This document shows, piece by piece, positions 8,069 through 15,250 of a DNA stretch of 25,543 bases; within the stretch, counting starts at the first letter, position 1; each line of letters begins with the position of its first letter. The position numbers were made by a program, and so were the translations under genes. The stretch comes from DASSTY01 sp035760645 (GTDB lineage Bacteria; Gemmatimonadota; Gemmatimonadetes; Gemmatimonadales; GWC2-71-9): the NCBI GenBank assembly GCA_035760645.1, contig DASTSO010000169.1, positions 1 through 25,543 on the forward strand. Reading direction: 5' to 3'. Below the pieces are notes generated by a model. That model had not been told where the DNA came from. It saw only the letters and a program-made list of their open reading frames with translations, and made no database searches.

Positions 8069-8302
8069 ATGGCGCAGGACCCGAAGCGAGACGTCGAGCA
8101 GGAGATGCAGCGGGACGTGAACCCGGCGGCGGCGCGCAAGGCGCAGGCGGCCGACGTGCCGGTGACGGACGAAGAGGTGCGCGAGGAGAGCTACGCGGGG
8201 GCCGAGCCGCAGGGCGACGGCGACCCGGGCGAGGGCCGGCCCCAGCGGGGCGACACCCTGGAGGACGTCGCCCTCGACGACCGGCCCCACCCGAAGCGCT
8301 AG
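8069..8302 (+). CDS. small charged hydrophilic protein, unknown function
   Basis: A 77-aa protein made almost entirely of charged and small residues (Asp, Glu, Arg, Gln, Ala, Pro, Gly), with no hydrophobic core, probably disordered. Family not recognised; such proteins are often stress-associated, but that is only an analogy. The ATG at 8069 is fixed by a strong GGAGG 5 nt upstream. It starts 49 bases after the GH31 stop on the same strand, so cotranscription is possible. It runs convergent into the DT-rich lipoprotein gene. Confidence 0.65.
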   Translation: MAQDPKRDVEQEMQRDVNPAAARKAQAADVPVTDEEVREESYAGAEPQGDGDPGEGRPQRGDTLEDVALDDRPHPKR

Positions 8303-8335
8303 CGCGCGCCCAGCGCGCGCGCCCGGCGCGCGCGG
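8303..8335. other. alternating CG block between convergent stops
   Basis: The 33 bases between two convergent stop codons are nearly all alternating G and C in three blocks (from 8302, 8313 and 8326). They can fold into several GC hairpins and form a classical Z-DNA-prone sequence. It may act as the shared terminator, although there is no T-tract. Confidence 0.4.
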
Positions 8336-8680
8336 CTACCGCCGGGTCGTGTCGCCCGGCATGCGCATGCGGGCCGTGTCGGTCCGCATGCGCATGCGGC
8401 TCGTGTCGGCACCCGCCTTGGTGCCGCGGGTGTCCTTGAGCGTGTCGCGCGGGGTGTTGGCGGCACCGGTGCCCCGCTTCACCGACGTGTCGGTCTTCAC
8501 GGTGGTGTCGGTCTTGACGACCATCGTGTCCTGCACGGCGCGCTGCGTGACGATCGTGTCCTGGACCGTCTTCGTCGTGTCACCGCCCCCACCGCCCATC
8601 GCCGACCGGCGGCCCTTCTCGCACCCCATCACTCCCACGGCCAGAGCCAGCCCGGCCGTCAGCGCCACTCGCATCGTCAT
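8336..8680 (-). CDS. small DT-rich lipoprotein
   Basis: A 114-aa predicted lipoprotein. The signal peptide MTMRVALTAGLALAVGVMGC has a lipobox VMGC with Cys20 as lipidation site. The mature part is low complexity: a Gly run, then many DTT/DTS/DTI/DTA units separated by Lys, Val, Arg and Met, ending in Arg/Met-rich repeats. No enzyme motif; function unknown. It resembles in style the larger DTS-repeat lipoprotein at 15802-16929. The start at 8680 is supported by GGAG 6 nt upstream; a second ATG at 8674 would remove only two residues. The inverted repeat 8714-8748 lies just upstream. Confidence 0.75.
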   Translation of the reverse strand: MTMRVALTAGLALAVGVMGCEKGRRSAMGGGGGDTTKTVQDTIVTQRAVQDTMVVKTDTTVKTDTSVKRGTGAANTPRDTLKDTRGTKAGADTSRMRMRTDTARMRMPGDTTRR

Positions 8681-8713
8681 ACGTCTCTCCCCGGGGCTCC
8701 GCCCCGTTCACCG

Positions 8714-8748
8714 ACAGGGCCGGTCGACCGCGTGTCGACCGGCCCTGT
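8714..8748. terminator. perfect 15-bp inverted repeat
   Basis: Arms 8714-8728 and 8734-8748 (ACAGGGCCGGTCGAC and its exact complement) enclose CGCGT. It lies 3' of the monooxygenase-like gene and 33 bases upstream of the DT-rich lipoprotein start, both on the minus strand. It could end the former transcript or be an operator for the latter. No T-run follows. Confidence 0.55.
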
Positions 8749-8806
8749 GACGTTCGGGGCCCCGCGGGGCGGGGGCGGTGACTGCGCTCACATCCCGCCT
8801 CTCCCG

Positions 8807-8834
8807 CGGCCGGCGCTCAGCGGCCGGCGCTCAG
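8807..8834. repeat. 14-bp tandem duplication at a gene's 3' end
   Basis: CGGCCGGCGCTCAG occurs twice in tandem (8807-8820, 8821-8834). The second copy contains the stop codon of the minus-strand monooxygenase-like gene, so the duplication repeats a stop-containing segment downstream. Confidence 0.6.
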
Positions 8835-9145
8835 CGGCCGCTGCCGGCGAACATCGCCTCCCGGTGCAGGACCAGCTCGCCCTCGATCACGTCGCGCCGC
8901 TCGACGCCGCGGCTGGCGAAGCGCTCGCGGACGTAGTCGGCGGCGCGGCGGGTGGACTCGGCGGCGCCCTCGCGCGACTCGAAGACGCTCACCGTGCAGA
9001 AGGCGTCGTCCCCCTCGCTCATGAACTCGTAGGAGACGAAGCCCTGAATGTTGCTCGCGATCGGGAGAAAGTTCTGCTGGACGTCGCGCGCGAGCTCGTC
9101 GATCGTGCCGCGCTTGGCGCCGTAGCGCCGGATCACCATGTACAT
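8831..9145 (-). CDS. antibiotic biosynthesis monooxygenase (ABM)-like ferredoxin-fold protein
   Basis: A 104-aa protein with the pattern of small ABM/dimeric alpha-beta barrel proteins: first strand MYMVIRRYG, helix TIDELARDVQQNFLPIASNIQGF, strand SYEFMSEGDDAFCTVSVFESREGA, helix ESTRRAADYVRERFAS, last strand IEGELVLHREAMF. Members degrade quinones or haem, or are simple stress proteins; catalytic identity is not visible here. ATG at 9145 is chosen because AGGAGG lies 6 nt upstream. The frame remains open another 22 codons upstream but with Arg-rich, noncoding-looking residues. It is divergent from the exported protein gene at 9473. Confidence 0.78.
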   Translation of the reverse strand: MYMVIRRYGAKRGTIDELARDVQQNFLPIASNIQGFVSYEFMSEGDDAFCTVSVFESREGAAESTRRAADYVRERFASRGVERRDVIEGELVLHREAMFAGSGR

Positions 9146-9472
9146 GCTGCCCTCCTGCCGGCGTCGGGGCCGGCGTGCATCGGAGCCGGTCGAAGGGACG
9201 CGGCCCATCACTCAGGGAACGGGCAGGTGTCCTCGCGTGGACACCACCGTCCCCCGGGCAGGACAGCATCCCGCCCTCCGCTGCAGGATCGTGCAGCGCG
9301 CCGGGCGCCCGGCACGGTCGGCGGGGCCGGGGGCGGCGCGCCGAACACCTTCTTCTACATACGTTTGCGCGCGCCGCCTCCGGCGCCCGCGGCCGCACGC
9401 GCGCCGGTGCACGCTTCTTGCTTTTGGGGCCGGCGGGTTCCACGCATCGCTTTCCTTCTAAGGAGATCCTCC
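9146..9472. other. 327-base divergent intergenic region with a 14-bp palindrome
   Basis: It holds the promoters of the monooxygenase-like gene (minus) and the exported Arg/Tyr-rich gene (plus). A perfect palindrome GCCGGGCGCCCGGC lies at 9300-9313, preceded by the dyad CTGCA-N6-TGCAG at 9281-9296; either could be an operator. A possible -10-like TACATA occurs near 9355 for the plus gene, without a clear -35. No ORF or RNA gene is supported. Confidence 0.4.
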
Positions 9473-9901
9473 ATGTCGGCCATGTCGGCAGGATACCGCC
9501 GCATCGCGTTCGCGCTCGCCGCCGCGGGCCTCGTGCTCGCCGCTCCCGCTCACGCCCAGGGCCGCGGCAACGGCAAGGGGCACGGCAAGGACCACGGCCG
9601 CTCGGAGCGCGAGTACCGCGAGTACCGCGAGCGCCGCGAGTACCGCGACCGCCGCTACGTCCCGATGGACCGCGCCGTCGTCGTCACCCGCGAGGTGCTG
9701 GTCGAGCGCGGCTACGTCGTCGAGCGCGTCGAGCGCGTGCGCGACACGCAGGTCATCTACTACTACCGCGGCAACAACGGCCGCGGCCGGGGCCGCGGCC
9801 GGCTCGAGCGGATGGTGATCCGGCCCCACGGCGACGTCTACGTCGTCGACGACGCCCCCTCGGGCGTGCTGGTGGACCTCCGCGTCCGGCTCCCGCTCTG
9901 A
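9473..9901 (+). CDS. exported Arg/Tyr-rich protein, unknown function
   Basis: A 142-aa protein with a clear Sec signal peptide (hydrophobic stretch about residues 10-25, cleavage after AHA before QGRGN). The mature part begins Gly/His/Lys-rich, continues with EYR/ERR repeats (about 43-60), then a region of alternating strand-like segments: RAVVVTREVLVERGYVVERVERV, TQVIYYYRG, a Gly/Arg stretch and LERMVIRPHGDVYVVDDAPSG. Probably periplasmic or surface-exposed; no catalytic motif and no named family. AGGAG lies 7 nt before ATG 9473. A strong hairpin follows the stop. Confidence 0.72.
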   Translation: MSAMSAGYRRIAFALAAAGLVLAAPAHAQGRGNGKGHGKDHGRSEREYREYRERREYRDRRYVPMDRAVVVTREVLVERGYVVERVERVRDTQVIYYYRGNNGRGRGRGRLERMVIRPHGDVYVVDDAPSGVLVDLRVRLPL

Positions 9902-9920
9902 GCGGCTCGACGCCGGCCAA

Positions 9921-9954
9921 CGACGAGGGGCGACCGGTTGGTCGCCCCTCGTCG
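9921..9954 (+). terminator. hairpin terminator after the exported protein gene
   Basis: Perfect 15-bp arms (9921-9935 and 9940-9954) around a GGTT tetraloop, 19 bases after the stop, followed by a weak pyrimidine run CTTTCC. The M28 peptidase gene converges from the other side (stop at 9979), so it may serve both. Confidence 0.7.
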
Positions 9955-9978
9955 CTTTCCATCCTTCCGTACCTTCGC

Positions 9979-11772
9979 CTACTTCAATCTCCCCACGAAA
10001 TCCTCCGCCGCCCGCCGCACGTCCGCCCGCGCCGCCTCGATCGCCGCCTGCACACCCGCGTCGGGGCCGTCGACCGGCACCTCCGCCACCGCCCGCAGCG
10101 CGCCGTCGTACCACTCGCCCCAGGTCGCGACGATGCGGCGCTGCTCGGCCCGGTCGCCGCCCTTCGCGATCGCGTCGCGGCTCAGCGCGAACTCGCGCGC
10201 GAGCCGGTCGAGCGCGGCGGCCCGGGTCTCCGCCGCGACGAAGCGCGCGGTGGCCGCGTCGGCCGTGGCGAGCGGGACGGCGGTGGCGAGCGCGCAGCGG
10301 CCCACGCGCGCCATCTCCTCCGGCGACACCTTGTCGAGCCGGTCGAGATCGGTGTGGTAGAACTGGTCGGTGAAGTGCCACATCAGGAGCCCCGGCTTCC
10401 CCGCCTCGAGGAACGGCGTGTGGTCGCTCCCGCCCTCGTAGGGGTTGGCGCGCACCACCCAGCCGCCCGGCGTCGCGCGCGCGACCGCGCGGCAGCGGCC
10501 GAGGACGAAGTCGTTGTACCAGTGCGGCGTGAGCTGCTGGACGGTGAGCGGCTCGCCGCCCCACTCGGTGTGGTGGTCGTCGCCGCGGGTCCAGACCGCC
10601 GACGGATCCGGCATCTTCTCGATGAGGAAGGTGCCGCCCGTCTTCGCGGTGTTCTCGCCGACCATGTCGAGACTGAGCCCGAAGCGCACGTCCCGCGCGC
10701 GCACGCTGTCTTCCTTCAGGTAGCGCGCGATCGCGCGGATCTCGTCGCCCCAGACGAAGGTGATCGTGCGCTCGAGCGCCACGGCGCGCGTGCGCACGAG
10801 ACTCGCCAGCACCCGCGCCATCTCGGCCTGGGTGCCGACCCCGCTCGCGTTGTCGTTGGCACCCGGCTCCTGCACGTGCGCGCTGAAGACGAAGCGCTGC
10901 GGCGTGCGCCCGCGCGCCTCCGCCACGAGGGTGAGCTCCGGGGCCGCGCGCCACGCGACGCGGGTCGCGACCCGCGCGCGCACCGGGCCCCGCGCGAGCG
11001 CCTGCTTGAGCCCTTCGCGCGCCTCGAACGAGAGCGCGATCGCCCACTGCGTCCCGGTCGAGTCGGCCGGCACGCCGCGCGGGAGGGCGCCGAACTGGAT
11101 CGCGGTGCGGTTCGTGGCGGGCTGCGTGTAGGCCGGCATCCGGTAGACGAGGACGCCCGCGGCGCCCGCCTGGAGCGCGGGGCCGAGGAGCCGCGCCTCG
11201 GCACTGTCGGCGAAGACGATCTTCCCGGCGACGTCGCCGAGCGTCTGCGGCGTGCGGCCGGCGAGGCTCACCACCTCCGCCACCACCCCGGTGTCGGGCG
11301 TCGAGGCCGAGCCGATGAGGAGCATGTTGCGGTTCGTGGCGAAGCGCAGCAGCGTCGGCCCGCCCTCGAGCGCGAGCGTCGCGTCGAGCGGCGCCCAGCC
11401 GGGGCGATCCAGCGGCCGCCGCTCGATCCGGTAGACGAGCGGCGCGCCGGCGGGAGCGGCGTCCTCGGGGACGTAGCCCGCGCGCCGGAGCCGCGCCGCG
11501 ACGTCCGCGATCGTCGTGTCGAAGCCGACGCTGCCCGGCTGGCGCCAGAACTGCTCGACGAAGGCGACGGTGCGGTAGGCGCTGTCGCCCGAGACGTCGC
11601 GCGCGAGGCGCGTCTGCAGCTCGTCGAGCGCGGCGAGCCGGGGCGCGGGGGAGGCGGGCGCCGGCGGGCGCGCGGGCGCGCAGGCGGAGGCCGCGGCGGT
11701 CGCGAGCGCGCCGGCGAGCGCGGCGGCGGCCGCCGCGCGGCGCGCCGGGAGCCGGAAGCTGATGGAGGGCAT
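9979..11772 (-). CDS. M28 family metallopeptidase lipoprotein with PA domain
   Basis: A 597-aa extracytoplasmic peptidase. The N-terminus has a basic stretch, an Ala-rich hydrophobic core and a weak lipobox ASAC (Cys31). A protease-associated domain covers about residues 150-280 (GVVAEVVSL, GDVAGKIVFADS, AGAAGVLVYR). The M28 core follows, with co-catalytic zinc candidates His299, Asp307 in GANDNASG, Glu344 in WGDE, Asp369 in SLDMVG and His451 in GGSDHTPF. Two deviations: the usual HxD is HVQ, and the base/ligand Glu-Glu pair is Asp343-Glu344, so activity may be altered. ATG at 11772 fits the signal peptide; the longer frame upstream adds 64 non-family residues. It is divergent (88 bases) from the Tat-leader aminotransferase and may share regulation with it. 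Confidence 0.88.
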   Translation of the reverse strand: MPSISFRLPARRAAAAAALAGALATAAASACAPARPPAPASPAPRLAALDELQTRLARDVSGDSAYRTVAFVEQFWRQPGSVGFDTTIADVAARLRRAGYVPEDAAPAGAPLVYRIERRPLDRPGWAPLDATLALEGGPTLLRFATNRNMLLIGSASTPDTGVVAEVVSLAGRTPQTLGDVAGKIVFADSAEARLLGPALQAGAAGVLVYRMPAYTQPATNRTAIQFGALPRGVPADSTGTQWAIALSFEAREGLKQALARGPVRARVATRVAWRAAPELTLVAEARGRTPQRFVFSAHVQEPGANDNASGVGTQAEMARVLASLVRTRAVALERTITFVWGDEIRAIARYLKEDSVRARDVRFGLSLDMVGENTAKTGGTFLIEKMPDPSAVWTRGDDHHTEWGGEPLTVQQLTPHWYNDFVLGRCRAVARATPGGWVVRANPYEGGSDHTPFLEAGKPGLLMWHFTDQFYHTDLDRLDKVSPEEMARVGRCALATAVPLATADAATARFVAAETRAAALDRLAREFALSRDAIAKGGDRAEQRRIVATWGEWYDGALRAVAEVPVDGPDAGVQAAIEAARADVRRAAEDFVGRLK

Positions 11773-11860
11773 GCGGGAATGTACTCGCGCCGGCCAGATC
11801 TTGCGCAGCGCGCGGGCGGACGGAAAGTTCGGGAAGCCCCCTCTCCCTTCCGGAGTCTCC

Positions 11861-13153
11861 ATGACGACCCGCCGTGCCTTCCTCGGCAGTCTCGCCGGCA
11901 CCGCCGCGACGCTGCCCGCCTTCCACACGAGCGCCGTGCGCCGGCTGCGCGAGAGCCTGGCCATCGCCGGCGACCGCCCGGCCGCCGTGCTGGCCGACGA
12001 CGAGGCCTACTGGAGCGAGATCCAGCGCGCCTTCGACGTGGACCGCACGCTCGTCAACCTGAACAACGGCGGCTGCTGTCCCACGCCGACGCACGTCCTC
12101 GAGCAGATGATCCGCGACCTCCGGTTCTCGAACGAGATCCCGGTGGACCACATGTGGGCGGTGCTCGAGCCCCGGGTGGAGGCGGTGCGCCGCGAGCTCG
12201 CGCGCGAGTTCGGGTGCGACCCGGAGGAGATGGCCATCGTGCGCAACGCGAGCGAGGCGCTCGAGACGATGATCTCCGGCATCGATCTCAAGCCGGGCGA
12301 CGAGGTCGTCGCCACCAACCAGAACTACCCGCGCATGCTCACGAGCTGGGACACGCGGGTGCGGCGGCACGGGATCGTGCTGAAGGAGATCTCCTTCACC
12401 GTGCCGCCCCCGTCCACCGACTACGTCGTCGAGCAGTTCCGCAAGGCGATCACGCCGCGCACGCGCGTCATCGAGGTCACCCACATCACGAATCTCACCG
12501 GGCAGATCCTGCCGGTGCGCGAGATCGTCGAGCTGGCGCGGCCGCGGGGGATCGAGGTCTTCGTGGACGGGGCGCACGCCTTCGCGCACTTCCCCTTCAC
12601 CCGCGACGAGCTCGGCTGCGACTACTACGGCACGAGCCTGCACAAGTGGCTGCTCGCGCCGATCGGCACCGGCTTCCTCTACGTGCGCAAGGCGAAGCAG
12701 AAGGCGCTCTGGCCGCTGATGGCCGCACCGGCGGCGATGGACGAGAACATCCGGAAGTACGAGGAGATCGGCACCCACCCCGCGGCGAACCACAACGCGA
12801 TCGCCGCGGCGCTCGCCTTCCATCGGGGGATCGGCGCGGAGCGGAAGATCGCGCGGCTCCGCTTCCTCCGGAACCGCTGGGCGAAGCGGCTGCAGAAGGA
12901 GAGCGACCGGGTGCGCATCCTCACCCCGCTCGACGAGCGCTCGGGCGGCGCCATCGGCCTGCTGCACGTCGACGGCCTCAAGCCGAACGACCTGGTGGCC
13001 TGGCTCCGCACGAAGCACAACATCGTCACCACCCCGATCAACCACCCCGAGTTCGACGGCGTGCGCGTCACCCCGAACGTCTACACCACGCTCGAGGAGG
13101 TGGACGTCTTCGGCGACAAGGTGCTCGAGGCGATCCGGCGCGGCCTCGCCTGA
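11861..13153 (+). CDS. Tat-leader class V aminotransferase (isopenicillin N epimerase-like)
   Basis: A 430-aa PLP enzyme of the aminotransferase class V / CefD-like group. The leader MTTRRAFLGSLAGTAATLPAF has a twin-arginine motif (TRRAFLG), implying folded export with cofactor. Fold signatures: LNNGGCCPTPTHV (phosphate/substrate loop), VRNASEALETMISG, ATNQNYPRM, cofactor-contacting Asp236 in VFVDGAHAFAHF, and Schiff-base Lys262 in GTSLHKWLLAPIGTGFLYVRK. The reaction is not determinable: epimerase, cysteine desulfurase-like and lyase activities occur in the family. GGAG 7 nt before ATG 11861 supports the start. A strong hairpin follows the stop. Pairing with an exported peptidase suggests extracytoplasmic amino-acid or peptide processing (inference). 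Confidence 0.9.
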   Translation: MTTRRAFLGSLAGTAATLPAFHTSAVRRLRESLAIAGDRPAAVLADDEAYWSEIQRAFDVDRTLVNLNNGGCCPTPTHVLEQMIRDLRFSNEIPVDHMWAVLEPRVEAVRRELAREFGCDPEEMAIVRNASEALETMISGIDLKPGDEVVATNQNYPRMLTSWDTRVRRHGIVLKEISFTVPPPSTDYVVEQFRKAITPRTRVIEVTHITNLTGQILPVREIVELARPRGIEVFVDGAHAFAHFPFTRDELGCDYYGTSLHKWLLAPIGTGFLYVRKAKQKALWPLMAAPAAMDENIRKYEEIGTHPAANHNAIAAALAFHRGIGAERKIARLRFLRNRWAKRLQKESDRVRILTPLDERSGGAIGLLHVDGLKPNDLVAWLRTKHNIVTTPINHPEFDGVRVTPNVYTTLEEVDVFGDKVLEAIRRGLA

Positions 13154-13188
13154 CGGGTCCCCTCGCGGGTCCACCGGAACGATCCGAC

Positions 13189-13223
13189 CGACCGACCTGT
13201 AACGCTTCGCTACAGGTCGGTCG
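13189..13223 (+). terminator. hairpin terminator after the class V aminotransferase
   Basis: Perfect 13-bp arms CGACCGACCTGTA and TACAGGTCGGTCG enclose ACGCTTCGC, whose GC-TTC-GC centre can add two pairs. It lies 36 bases after the stop. An alternative pairing GTAACG (13199-13204) with CGTTAC (13227-13232) overlaps it. Confidence 0.7.
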
Positions 13224-13400
13224 CTTCGTTACGCCCGGGCGCCGGGGCACGCCGGATCACCGAATCGCAAGCCGTTGTCACGCAACGACCTGCCGCCCTG
13301 GTCCAGGCGGCCCGCGTGGCATCCGCCCTGCTTCTCCGGCCGACCGGCGCGGGGCATGCGGCCCCGGCTTCGGATCCCCAGACACCGGAGAGACCACCTC

Positions 13401-14165
13401 ATGACGATCACCCGCCCCCTCGCCCTCGGCGCCGCGCTCACGCTGGCGCTCGCTTCGACCGCTGCCGCGCAGGTCGGCGCCGGTCTCGTCGGCGGCGCGA
13501 CCGGCGCCGCGACCGGCGGCCTCGGCGCCGGCAGCCTCTCGAGCGCGGGATCGGCCACGTCCGGCGTGGCCGCGAGCGTAACCGGCGCGCCCGGCGGCGC
13601 GGGCGCGCTCGGTGCCACGCTGGGCAGCACGACTTCGATGGGCGGCAGCCTCGCCGGCGGGCCGGGGCTCGCGGGCGCCGGGGCGGCCGACCTGCGGAGC
13701 TCGACCTCCGTCGCCGCCGCCGTGGCCGACGACATGGTGCGCGCGCAGCGCGCCGCGCTCCTCGGCGGCATCGCGCTCACCGCCCGCCAGACGGCGCAGG
13801 TGAATGCCTCACTCGCCGCCTACCGCGAGCGGGTGCAGCAGGTCGCCCTTCAGACCTCGGCCGCGGCCCGGGCCGAGGCGACGGCGGGGGCCACCGGCGC
13901 GAAGCGCAGCGCGAAGCGCGGTGCGGAGCGCGGTGCGGAGCAGCGCGACGCGCAGATGCAGCAGGCGGCGGCGCGCCTGCACGGCGAGATCCGCGGCACG
14001 CTCGACGCGCCCCAGCGGGCGCAGTTCGATCGGAACCTCGCCGCGAACGCGAGCACGTCGACCAATGCGTCGGCGGCGTCGGCCGCGGCGTCGGCCGCCG
14101 CGTCGGTGGATGCGAGCGGCAGCGCGCAGGCCGAGCGCGCGCAGGAGCAGCGCGCGCAGCGCTGA
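13401..14165 (+). CDS. exported Ala/Gly-rich LTxxQ (Spy/CpxP-like) protein
   Basis: A 254-aa secreted protein. Sec signal peptide with cleavage after STAAA before QVGAG. Residues about 25-110 are Gly/Ala/Ser low complexity. A helical, charged C-terminal part then carries IALTARQTAQVNASLAAYRERV, an exact LTxxQ box, and a later related box in TLDAPQRAQFDRNLA. Two such boxes flanking helices are the hallmark of Spy/CpxP periplasmic chaperones, so a weak relationship is inferred. The end is an Ala/Ser tail and an Ala/Gln/Arg helix. Start ATG 13401 gives a proper signal peptide, with GGAGAG about 8-10 nt upstream. A tetraloop hairpin follows. Confidence 0.75.
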   Translation: MTITRPLALGAALTLALASTAAAQVGAGLVGGATGAATGGLGAGSLSSAGSATSGVAASVTGAPGGAGALGATLGSTTSMGGSLAGGPGLAGAGAADLRSSTSVAAAVADDMVRAQRAALLGGIALTARQTAQVNASLAAYRERVQQVALQTSAAARAEATAGATGAKRSAKRGAERGAEQRDAQMQQAAARLHGEIRGTLDAPQRAQFDRNLAANASTSTNASAASAAASAAASVDASGSAQAERAQEQRAQR

Positions 14166-14187
14166 ACGGAGCGGAGGGGCCGATAGA

Positions 14188-14219
14188 CGACGGGGCAGGC
14201 CATTCGGCCTGCCCCGTCG
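14188..14219. terminator. hairpin between convergent genes
   Basis: Perfect 14-bp arms (CGACGGGGCAGGCC and complement, 14188-14201 and 14206-14219) around an ATTC loop. It lies between the stop of the LTxxQ-like gene and the stop of the 58-aa minus-strand gene. No T-tract. Confidence 0.65.
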
Positions 14220-14241
14220 GCGTCGATGTCCGTGCCGTCCC

Positions 14242-14418
14242 TCACCCCGCGTCGTGCCAGTGGCCCGGTGCGCCCGGCGGGATCTTGCCCTTCCGGGCCC
14301 GCCGGCCCTGCTGCGTCAGCTCCTCCTTCTCGATCCGGGGCACCTCTTCGTCGCCCGGCTGCAGCGAGCCGGCCACCTTGAAGTAGTCCTGATTGTAGTT
14401 GCGGGGTTTCTTCGTCAT
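14242..14418 (-). CDS. small basic 58-aa protein, unknown function
   Basis: A 58-residue protein beginning MTKKPRNYNQDYFKVAGSLQPGDE, with an acidic centre (EEVPRIEKEEL) and a basic Gly/Pro-rich tail ending GHWHDAG. No signal peptide or membrane segment. The family is not recognised. Coding status is supported by AGGAGG 6 nt before ATG 14418, by residue composition clearly unlike the Arg-rich shadows around it, and by a hairpin shared with the convergent upstream gene. The same frame runs further upstream but loses a protein-like character before this ATG. It is divergent from the BON-domain gene across a 208-base gap. Confidence 0.68.
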   Translation of the reverse strand: MTKKPRNYNQDYFKVAGSLQPGDEEVPRIEKEELTQQGRRARKGKIPPGAPGHWHDAG

Positions 14419-14626
14419 TCGGGCCTCCTGCACCAGAAACGAGCGGGCCGCAGGCGCTCCGCGGCCGCGGGACCGGCCAAGGTAGCGCCGCCCGCGGCCG
14501 CGGAATGCGTCGTGGCTCACCGCGCGCCGCGCGGGCGCGGTGCGAGGGTGGCGGGCATGCACGCGGTCGCGTTCGCGTTCGCGCGCGAAGGCGCGGAGGA
14601 ATGCAGCAGTGAGGAGGAGCGAGAGC

Positions 14627-15250
14627 ATGGCACAGCGCGATTCGTACGGGCGGCGGTCCCGGCCCGGCTTCGAGCAGGACTATCGGTACGGCGACGGGCC
14701 CAACGGGCCCACCTGGGACGCCGGGCCCCACGTCTCCCGGCGCGGCGGGCCCGGCGCCTACGGCCCCTTCGGCGGGAGTCTCTATGCCGGCGGGGGCGGG
14801 GCGTTCCCGATGACGCCGGGCTACATGGACTGGGGCGCCCGCACCACCGGGAGCGGCGACCGCACGGTGCCCGGCCGCGGGGGCGACGATTTCCCGGGCC
14901 AGGACACGTGGGGCGAGGCCCAGTACCGGCGCGAGGCCCGGGAGGCGAGCGGTCTGCGTGCCGGCGCCGGCGCGCCCCGCGGCGGCCACGCCGGCCGCGG
15001 GCCGCGCAACTGGCGCCGCTCGGACGAGCGCATCTGCGAGGACGTCAACGAGGCGCTCACGCGCGATCCCGACGTCGACGCCACCGGCATCGAGGTCTCG
15101 GTCGAGCACGGCGAAGTGACGCTGAAGGGCGACGTGGACGACCGCCGCATGAAGCGCATCGCCGAGGACGTGGCGGCGAGCGTGTCGGGGGTGCACGACG
15201 TGCACAACCGGCTGAAGGTGGTGCCGAGCGGGGTGACGGAGCCGGAGTAG
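14627..15250 (+). CDS. BON-domain protein with Gly/Arg-rich N-terminus
   Basis: A 207-aa protein. The N-terminal about 130 residues are Gly/Arg/Tyr/Pro-rich and probably disordered (RRSRPGFEQDYRYGDGPNG and similar). The C-terminal about 65 residues form a BON domain: ICEDVNEALTRDPDVDATGIEVSVEHGEVTLKG-type pattern, then DRRMKRIAEDVAASVSGVHDVHNRLKV. BON domains bind phospholipid or other envelope components and occur in osmotic-shock proteins such as OsmY. No signal peptide is visible, so location is unclear. ATG 14627 follows a purine-rich GAGGAGGAGC ribosome site. Its stop TAG (15248-15250) directly abuts the stop of the convergent rhodanese gene with no space between them. Confidence 0.85.
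   Translation: MAQRDSYGRRSRPGFEQDYRYGDGPNGPTWDAGPHVSRRGGPGAYGPFGGSLYAGGGGAFPMTPGYMDWGARTTGSGDRTVPGRGGDDFPGQDTWGEAQYRREAREASGLRAGAGAPRGGHAGRGPRNWRRSDERICEDVNEALTRDPDVDATGIEVSVEHGEVTLKGDVDDRRMKRIAEDVAASVSGVHDVHNRLKVVPSGVTEPE

Noticed and set aside
9175..13404. Very long open frames (over 1,200 codons) on both strands across 9.2-13.4 kb
   Set aside because: They overlap several well-supported genes in other frames, are dominated by Arg/Ala/Pro/Gly residues and show no domain. In a 73 % GC sequence stop codons are rare, so such shadows are expected.
13850..15205. 451-codon minus-strand frame over the LTxxQ-like and BON genes
   Set aside because: Shadow frame: the plus-strand genes have signal peptide, BON domain and ribosome sites. 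Only the 58-aa protein in another minus frame (14242-14418) is protein-like.
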